NCBI GenBank assembly: GCA_026018925.1
Contig: JAKSZU010000003.1
Coordinates: forward strand, 186,031,505-186,095,504
DNA: 64,000 nucleotides
Source: Tupaia tana
Lineage: Eukaryota > Chordata > Mammalia > Scandentia > Tupaiidae
Direction: 5' to 3'
The position numbers were made by a program, and so were the translations under genes. Shown piece after piece: positions 26,301 through 35,460 of the stretch (positions are counted from its first letter, which is position 1; every line of letters starts with the position of its first letter). The notes beneath the pieces were generated by a model. The model did not search any database. It was not told the origin of the DNA and saw only the letters and a program-made list of their open reading frames with translations.

Positions 26301-29300
26301 GGTGTGGTTTTTCAATCCACTGGGACCAGGATTCGAACTGCAGTATCGGCCACGTGTCTCTGGCTTCCTTGACTACTGGGCCACAGAGCCCACCCTTCAT
26401 AAAGTTGTTCATGATATCCTCTTTGCAATATCTAAACTTGTCATCCCTTTCGATTTCTATTATTTATCTATGCCTTTCCCTTTTGTTCTAGATCATTTTT
26501 GGCAGAGGCTGGTCAATTAGAGATTTTTTTTGAGAGAGATTTTTGCTATACGACACGTGTACTCACTAAAGAGACAGAGGGACAGAAAGCTAATTATCCC
26601 CCAAGGGGAATGGCTATGCCACAAACGCTTTTCCTCTGTTCTCCTACTGGGATCTTGGGCATGCATGCACATGTGCCTGGCGTGATTTTGAAGACAGAAA
26701 AAGAGAAAGTGAGAGAGTGAAAGAACCACCAATTCTGTGGTTTCAGAATTTGAACCACAGTTGGCCATGTGAGAGTCCATATATATAACCGCTACAACAT
26801 CCGCTAATCCCAATTTTATTAGAGTTACAAAAAATTTTTTTTCTCTGCTTATCTATTTTAATGTTTGCACAGTATGATGGTCATGAGACCAGACCCTGGA
26901 ACTAGACTACTTGGGTTCAAATTCCAACTCTCCTGTGACTTTAGACAAAATATATAACTTCTATCTAAATTTTCTCAAACTCTAAAAGAGAAATTATTAT
27001 ACTAGTATATTGAATAAGTTAATAAATATATACAATAGTATACAGTACACAGTAAATTATAAGTGTAGGCTCTCATTAGTAGTAATAGTGCTGTTTCTAA
27101 AAAGGCGACTACTAAATCACAACCGGTGCAGAATTTTTCAATAAATGTTCAGTTAGGACAGTATAATAAAATGGTTATAGGCATGTCTTTAAGGTGTTAC
27201 ATAATGTAGCTGTTATTATTATTGAGCAAATTTATCTAACTAACAAATATAGACTAGAAATATCTTTTTTTTTTTTTTAAGAGGTTCTTGCTATAGGGTG
27301 TATGTGCTTGCCAGAACAACGGAGAGAGACAGAGAGACAGAAAGAGAGAAGTCAGCCCCCCCCCCCCCCCCAGGGGAAATGGCCATGCCACAATCCCTTT
27401 CCTTCAGTCTCCTCTCAGGATCTTGGGCATAAAAACACACGCGCCCAGCATGAGTTTAAGCCACCGAATCCGGGACTCAAACCGCAGTCGACTACATGGG
27501 AGTCCAGCGACATAGCCATTATGCCAACTGCTGGTCCAGAATAGAAATATCTTAATTTATGTGACAAAAGAATTAGAGGCCTATACAAAAGATCTCTAAT
27601 CCATAATAAAAAAGAAATACAAATTATAATGATATATTGCTTTTTATCAGGTTAAAGATTTTTAAAAATATATTGCCCAGTGCTGGCCAAAGTATAGAAA
27701 AAACTTACAGAGAAAAAACTATTAGTGGGCAGACAATATTGTTACTATCCTTTTGAAAGGCAAATTGGAAATATGTTTAAAAAAATATGTACATACTCAT
27801 TACTGTACAATTTGACTAGAAATTTAACTCAGGAAGAAATGAGATTAGGTAAGTGCAAGAATTTTCACAGTAACAGTGTTTATAACAAAAAAATAGAAAC
27901 TTAAAAAGCTATGGAATAATCTCTTTCTCTCCTTCCGCCCTCTTCCTACCCCTAACATACATTCAGAGGACAAGACTGACTGTCTTTGCCTACCCTGGAA
28001 CATCCAGCTATAGTTGGAAAGAACCTTGGTTTTTGCTACAACCATGTTAGAGGGCAGGGAGTAAGTACTCAGACAACCCAATAAATTATTTCTCTCTAAA
28101 GTCCTTAACCTCAGAGAGCTCACACCTCTCTAGTGGGAGGAGAAAACCTGTACATAACAGGTGATATATCCTGTATAAAGGTAACAAAATGCTACAGAAA
28201 CACAAAATGTGTGCAAAAGCAGGGGCTGTTTGAAAGAAGACTTCTGAGCTGGGCTTTTAGGAACTGGTATCTTCGTAGACAGAGAACTAGGAAAATGAAT
28301 TGTAGACAGAACAAAATAAGCAAAGAACTATTTACAATATACTGGAACAGCAAGTATTCTAGGGAGGGTAGGTCATGGGGTAAAGAAGGAAAAAAAAAGC
28401 TGCAAAGTCAAGTAGAGGGCAGATCAGGGAAAACACACTAAAAAGTCTGGCTCTTATTTAGTATGTCATATGATTTACTTTATTATAAAGTTCATTATTC
28501 ACAAAAACTAAAGTAAAATGAAGCTCAGAGACTCTAACTTTACCAAGTCATACAGCTCAGTCTTAGAAAAAGAACATCTTTTTTTAATTCTCCGTGTTAA
28601 CCCTTCAGTTTATATAATAGTTCAATTTGATGAGAGATGAAGACGACCTGTACTAGGCCAACATTATGGTAGAAACTGAAAAAAAAAAAAAAAAAAAAAA
28701 AAAAGGCCAGAATCAAAAAGCAATTTAGAGCTAGATCAATGGGCTAGTAGTTAAGATAGTCGATCCCACATAGTCTCAAACCCAGTGGCTTGAGAAGTAC
28801 TTGTGTGCATGTGTGCCTAAAATTTTAAAAGGAGGGAAAGATGAAGGAAAAAGGATTGTGGAGTGACCATTTCCCAAGGGAATTGAGAGGTATTTTCTCC
28901 TGAGTCTCTCTGGTGGGCACACATACCCTCTAGCTAAAAAGAAGCAATTTCTAGGTATTTGTTATGAGATTATGGTCAACTAATTTCAATTTTCTGGGTC
29001 TCATTTTCCAGGTTATAAAATAAGGAAATTCATCAAGACAACCTCTAAATTCCTTTCAAATGTAGGAATATTCACAGACCAGCAGATGGCATAATGGTTA
29101 AGGGTACTGAACTCCCACATGGCTGACCACAGTTCAAATCCCGAATCTGGAGGCTTGCTTTCTCACTTTCCTTGTGTCCCTCTCTGATCAAATTTTTAAA
29201 AAATAAATAAGTTAAATAATTTTTTAAAATGTAGTAATATTTAAATAATTAGGCACTGACTCAGTTCTAGCTTTAAATCCTAGACAGATCCTAGAAGAGA

Positions 29301-30136
29301 GAACAATAAAGTTCAGTTCTGGATATGCTGTGAAGACACTTCTACATCTAGTAATTAGTTGTAAACTCAGGTCTGGATTTTAGGAGACTGATCTGGCAGT
29401 TACTAGAATATAGATGATATAGGAAACCACAGGAATGGATAAAATTACTCAAGAAAACACTGAAACATCAAGAAAGACAAAATAGTGAACACTAAAGTTT
29501 AAAAGGTTGAGTATTAGAAGAAAAAGCTGTAGAGTCCAGGCAAGTAAATAGAGAACTAAGTGTGGTGCTGGACAAATCAAGGAAAAGATGACTCTCTAGA
29601 GCTAACCATATCATATGCTACAGTTTTAGACTGGATAAGGAAGAAGTCAATGGATTTAAATGTAAGAAGGGTGGTGCTTAAGAACTGTTTAAATCCCACA
29701 TCTTCACTGAAACTATTTCTGTTTGCACAGTACAACTGACTGTAGCATTCCTTTATCAAGGAATTTGAATATTGTTTAAGATAACAAATTGCTCTATTAT
29801 TTACACTATTGCAAATAAAATACAATAAAACCCCCTCCTATCCCTGCTTAAAAACTTTCGCTGACTGGCCTCAAAACTGAAGTCCCGGGACCAGCAGTTA
29901 GCGTAATGGCTATGTCGCTGGACTCCCACGTAGTCGACCGCGGTTCGAGTCCCGGACCCGGCGGCTTAAACTCACGCCGGGCGCGTGTGCGTGCGTGCCC
30001 AAGATCCCGAGAGGAGAATGGAGGAGAAGGGATTGCGGCGTGGCCATGCCCCCTGGGGGGTGATTTCCTGCTTTCTATCTCTCTGTCTCTCTCTGTCTGT
30101 CTGGCGAGCGCACGCGCCCTATAGCAAAAACCTCTC

Positions 30137-30170
<34 letters not shown>

Positions 30171-33100
30171 GAAGTCCCAAATAGCAGCACAATATTTACT
30201 AAGCTTCATATTCTGGATCATTCTGCTTTCCCACATTCCTCACCCACAGAGAATGCCTACTTCCCCAAGCTGCAAGTGAATTATACTACTGTCCTTTGGC
30301 TTATGCTGGTCTTCTTTATTTTCCCTACCTATTGAAAACCTATTTTTTTCCAAAGTTAACTTTAAAAGCGAACTTTTCCATGAAATTTCCCCAAATGTAT
30401 TAGATAACAATGATCTCTTCTGTGATCAGACAGTCCTTCGCTCACACTGTCATTATCAGATTTCTTTCTTTCTATTCTGTATTATGTTTAATTGCCTCCT
30501 TACTTATTAAAACTTAAACTCCTTCAAGCCAGGAACATTTCAGGATGCCCACTATACTTCACATATACTGGACTAGCAAAAAATTCACTTACTTTATGTA
30601 TTATATCTTACTCGGCTGAATTTTTCCCCCTACATACATATAGCACTTCTCCAAATACCATATGCCTCATCGCAAAACCTGGTTCCAAAGCTTAAAACAC
30701 CTTTACTTTACTGTTTAAATTTCAACAATATTAGATTTTCACAAATCTATTATTATATTAAAGCTATAGAATCCCTGTAATAATTTTATTCAAGTGGGTT
30801 ATCAATTAAATTTTTTCTTCAGAGAAATGCTTTTATTTAAAACTTGATGCCAATAATCAGGCAATCCCATTGCACATATTAAGAAATGAGGTATACTGGG
30901 ACCAGCAGTTAGTGTAATGGCTACGTCGCTGGACTCCCATGTAGTTGACTGTGGTTCGAGTCCCCGACCCGGTGGCTTAAACTCACGCCAGGCGCGTGTG
31001 CGTGCGTGCCCAAGATCCTGAGAGAAGAATGGAGGAGAAGGGATCACGGCATGGCCATCCCCCCTGGGGGATGATTCCTTGCTTTCTGTCTCTCTGTCTC
31101 TGGCGAGTGCACGCGCCTTATAGCAAAAACCTCTCCAAAAAAAAAAAAAAAAAAGAGGTATACTGAGATCACAGAGTCAGTAAAATAAGTTCTTAATTTA
31201 TAAGCTTTAAATTCTTAGTTCAGTGTTTATGGTGGTTTCCGTTTTTGACAAATTATAAGAAAATGTTATTTTACTCCAATAGGGTTGTTTATAATAGCTT
31301 ATATCATAAAAGTGAATCTTAATCCCATTTCGTGCTCACATATACACAAAATCCAATGGTATTACTGTGGCATGCAACTTCTTCTCTCATTACCCCACTT
31401 CCTTGTACCCACACTCTTCTATAATCTCTTCTCCTTGGGTACGGGCTAGATCTAATAATTAGTTGCTTCTAACAACAAATTCGACAAAAATAATAGGATG
31501 TAACTTCCAGGATTAGATTACAAAATTCTGGAACTCCTACTTTGGACTCTCTCTTTGGATCTTTTTACTAGCTTGCTCTGAAGAAATGTAGATTCCATGT
31601 TGTTGAATGCCCTATAGAGACGGTCATGTGGAAAAGAACTGAGCTAGAACTCAGGCCCTCATTGCAATAGCCTACAAGGAACTGAATGAATCCTGAAAAC
31701 AAGTGAGCTTAGAAGTATATCTTTCCCTATTTGAGCCTTGTTATGACTGCAGCCCCAGCCTGCAACTTGATCTCAGTCTTCTGAGAGACCAAGAGAAAGG
31801 GATCCTGGTAATCCAGGCCCAGGTTCCTAACTCACAGAAAAGGTGGGTAAGAAATGTTCATACTTGAGGCCGGCAGGTGGTGTGGTAGTTAAGCAGGCTG
31901 GATTCCCACATGGCTCAGCTGCAGTTCAAGTCTCAGACCTGTTGCTTTGCTTTCTCACTTTCTCTCTCTCTTTTGCTCTGTCCCGCTCTGGTCAAATTAA
32001 AATAAAATAAATGAATAAATAAAGTTAAATAAAATAATTCCTTAAAAAAAAAGAAATGTTCTTACTCTAAGTCATTCAGTTTTGGAGTAATTTGCTATAT
32101 GACAATAGATAACTAATACAACCTTCTTTTAATTAGTTATAACATGATAATGTATCCTAATGTTTGCTACTCAGGGTGTGTCCATGGACTAGCAACATCA
32201 GGATCACCTGGGAGCCGGTTAGAAATGAGAAACCCATCCCCCAGTCTAAAATTGCTGAATCAGGGGAAAACAACAGTTAGCATAATGGCTATGTCGCTGG
32301 ACTCCCACGTAGTCGACCATGGTTCACGTCCCGGACCTGGTGGCTTGAAACTCACGCCGGGCGCGTGTGCGTGCGTGCCCAAGATCCCGAGAGGAGAATG
32401 GAGGAGAAGGAATTGTGGCGTGATCATCCCCCCGGGGGGTGATTTCTCGCTTTCTATCTCTCCGTCTCTCTCTGTCTGTCTGGCGAGCGCATGCGCCCTA
32501 TAGCGAAAAACCTCTCCAAAAAAAATAAACAAAATAAAATGAAATTGCTGAATCAGAATCTGCATTTTAACAAGATTTCTGGGTGAACAATATATTCAAA
32601 TTTGAATAGCACTCACCTAGAAAATTCTTTAGTCATCCAAAAATATAATTACATTGCTCTTTTACCTTTTATTCTAAATACCAGTGAGAGTTCTGCTACC
32701 AATTGGAATACAGAAAGTCACAAGAGAATATAACTCTCATCCTAACATGAATTAAATAAATAATAAATAATCAACCAATCTACGAAATGATAATTTTTAA
32801 AAAAGAATTACTGGGACCAGCAGAAAGCATAATGGTTACATCACTGGACTCCCACGTAGTTGACTACGGTTCAAGTCCTGGACTCGGTAGCTTAAAGCTT
32901 ACACTGAGCACATGTATGTGCGTGCCCAAAATCCCGAGAGGAAAATGGAAGAAAAGGGATTGCTGCATGACCCCCAAGGGGGGGGTGTGATTTTCGCTTT
33001 CTGCCTCTCTAGCAAGAGCACGTGCCTTACAGCAAAAATCTCTTTAAAATAAAAAGAATTATTTATTTTATTTTATTTATTATTATTTTTTTAATTTGAC

Positions 33101-35424
33101 CAGAGAGAGAGGGAAAGTAAAAAAACAAGCCACAGGTCTAGGACGCAAACACAAGTGGTTGTCCATGTGGGAGTTCAGCACCTTAACCACCATGCCACCT
33201 GGCAGTCCCCAAAATGGTACTATTTTAATAAGTCTATCAAAGAGCTAAGGCTACATGGCAACTGAATATACTGAATTCTAAAGTATGACAGGGCCTCTTA
33301 CACAGAGATATACTATGTAAACTGTTTCACCTTTGGCAGAACACAGAAGTGGCAGGCATAAAGAAGGTAAGAAAAATAACTCAAGTATTGATAGATTCTT
33401 AAAAGCTAGTGTGAGTTAGCATGACAGTTTTGGCATTCCTACACAGCAGAGTCTGCACCCACTAGCCAGTTCTTCTTCCATGGGCCTCCACCTGGTTCTG
33501 AGGAGGAAGATAATAGGATAAGCAGAAGACCTAAAAAAGATACATTTAGAGATGGATGTGCAGACCCCGTCAATATTTGAGGCTAGAGCAAGGACATTAG
33601 GCAAAGATCATCCATGCTCTAGGTCCCAAATGAGCACAAGGTGGAGATCAGGTGTTTTGGAAGGACAAGTGCAAACCTGTCTGCACCCTAGACTCATCTC
33701 TAATACAAACAAAAGCTGTCTGTCACTGACGGAGAGACACCTTCTCTACCCTGATCCCAGACAAAGGATGGCTACTGTTGCAAGAGAAGTACAAAACCCA
33801 GTCCACACTAAGTCTAGACTATATGAAGAAGTGCAGAAAATCTGCTCATGCTTAGATCCTACAATGATAGAGACCTGTTACCTGTGGGAAAGGAAATGAT
33901 CATCACCTGTGCCTAAGAGCGCCCATTGATACTAGACAGAGTTTACATATCATGATGGGAATGAACAGGAAATTGGCTGAAACTAGAGAACAGTGTTTTC
34001 CAATAAGGATATTCTATGACAGTATCTGTGTTGTTCAACATGCCAGACACTAGCTCCATGTGAATAAGTGGCTATTAAAGGGTACAGCTCTAAGCTCTAT
34101 ACTGAGTAGATGGAAAGGCTATCTGTTCCTGGGGAAGGCAGGGAGAGCCACACTCCTGAGGCACAGGCATAAAGATCCTGCTTAAGACTAAAACTGGAAG
34201 AGAAGAACAAAGAAGCCCATCCTACCCCTCTAAGATCTTTGCATCAAGTAACAAGCAACAGCAATCTATTGCTATGGGAGGGACGAAAACAGAGAGTGCT
34301 ATCTACCTCTCCAGCCTCCAATATGGCACAAGCTAAAAGATAAAGGTGTAGCAGAAATGCTGAGAAAAAAAATCACCTGATGGACCAGCAGTTAGCATAA
34401 TTGCTATGTCGCTAGACTCCCATGATAGTCGACTGTGGTTTGCATCCCGGACCCAGTGGCTTAAAGCTCACCCCAGGCACGTGTGTGTGCATGCCAAGAT
34501 CCTGAGAGGAGAATGGAAGGGAGGAGATTGCGACGTGGCCATCCTCCCTGGGGGTGATTTCTTGCTTTCTGTCTCTCTGTCTCTTTCTGTCTGTCTGGCA
34601 AGCACACGCACCCTATAGCAAAAAACCTCTCCCAAAAAAAAGAAAGAAAAAAAAAATCACTTGAGACTCCAGGCCTCACACTAAGCACAAAGTGTCAGTA
34701 GTCCTTCATCCCTTTAGGAATCAGTACACTGAGGTAACTATAGCAACTATAAAACCCAAACCCTGCTCAATTATTAACTGGACTGAGCAATTCCTCTTCA
34801 CATTAACAATGTGACAAAAGTGGAAGCATATTTATTCTTAGGTGAAAAGACTATTATAATTATTACTATTGAGAGATATTTTTGCTACAGAGTGAGTGTG
34901 CTCACTGAAAAGACAGAGACAGAGAGACAGAAAGCAAGAAATCACCCCCCAGGCAGAAGACCATGCCACAATCCCTTCTCCTCTTGGGATTTTGGGCACA
35001 CATGCCCACACACCCTGCGTGAGTTTTAAACCACTGGATCCAGGACTTGAATTGCAGTGGACTATGTGGGAATCCAGCGATGTAACCATTATGCCATCTG
35101 CTGGTCCCAGTGGAAATATTATTTTCCTCAATCTCTGCCATTTTTTACAAGTGTCTGATAGTCCATCCAAAATTGTAAAACCCACACAAAAACAAGAGAC
35201 AAAACAGTCAACAAAGTCAGACTCAGAGATGAACCTGAAGGCATCAGATAAACATTATAATTAGTTTGTCTATGGTTCTAGTATAAAAGTTTAACACAGA
35301 CGAAAATTATTTTTGAAAAGGCAAATCAAAATTCTAGAAATGGAGGCCAGCAAGTGGTGTGGTAATTAAGAGCAATGGACTCCCACATGGCTGACTGTAG
35401 TTTGCCTGGCAGCTTGCTCTCTCA

Positions 35425-35460
<36 letters not shown>

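Larger units (their letters stand above)
24050..26520 (-). mobile_element. Ancient L1 ORF2 block, antisense, broken by SINEs
   Basis: Between SINEs the plus strand reads as the complement of a diverged L1 ORF2, for example GGTCTCGGCAATTCTTAGCT, TAATTCATTTTCTTCTACTA and ATTTCTTCAGTTATTTTAGG. The segments continue in order after each inserted SINE (24563-25075, 25347-25570, 26150-26393), so the block was one element before those insertions. Confidence 0.65.

Noticed and set aside
29887-29960. tRNA gene
   Set aside because: A and B boxes are perfect, but the sequence does not close an acceptor stem or anticodon arm and is followed by a SINE body and A tail. It is a SINE head.
29848-30335. Long open frames over SINEs on both strands (also at 24708-25229, 44095-44586, 55782-56168, 60600-61088)
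   Set aside because: They follow the CpG-rich SINE consensus read in fixed frames ([34 protein letters not shown] and similar recur everywhere). They are repeat artefacts, not genes.
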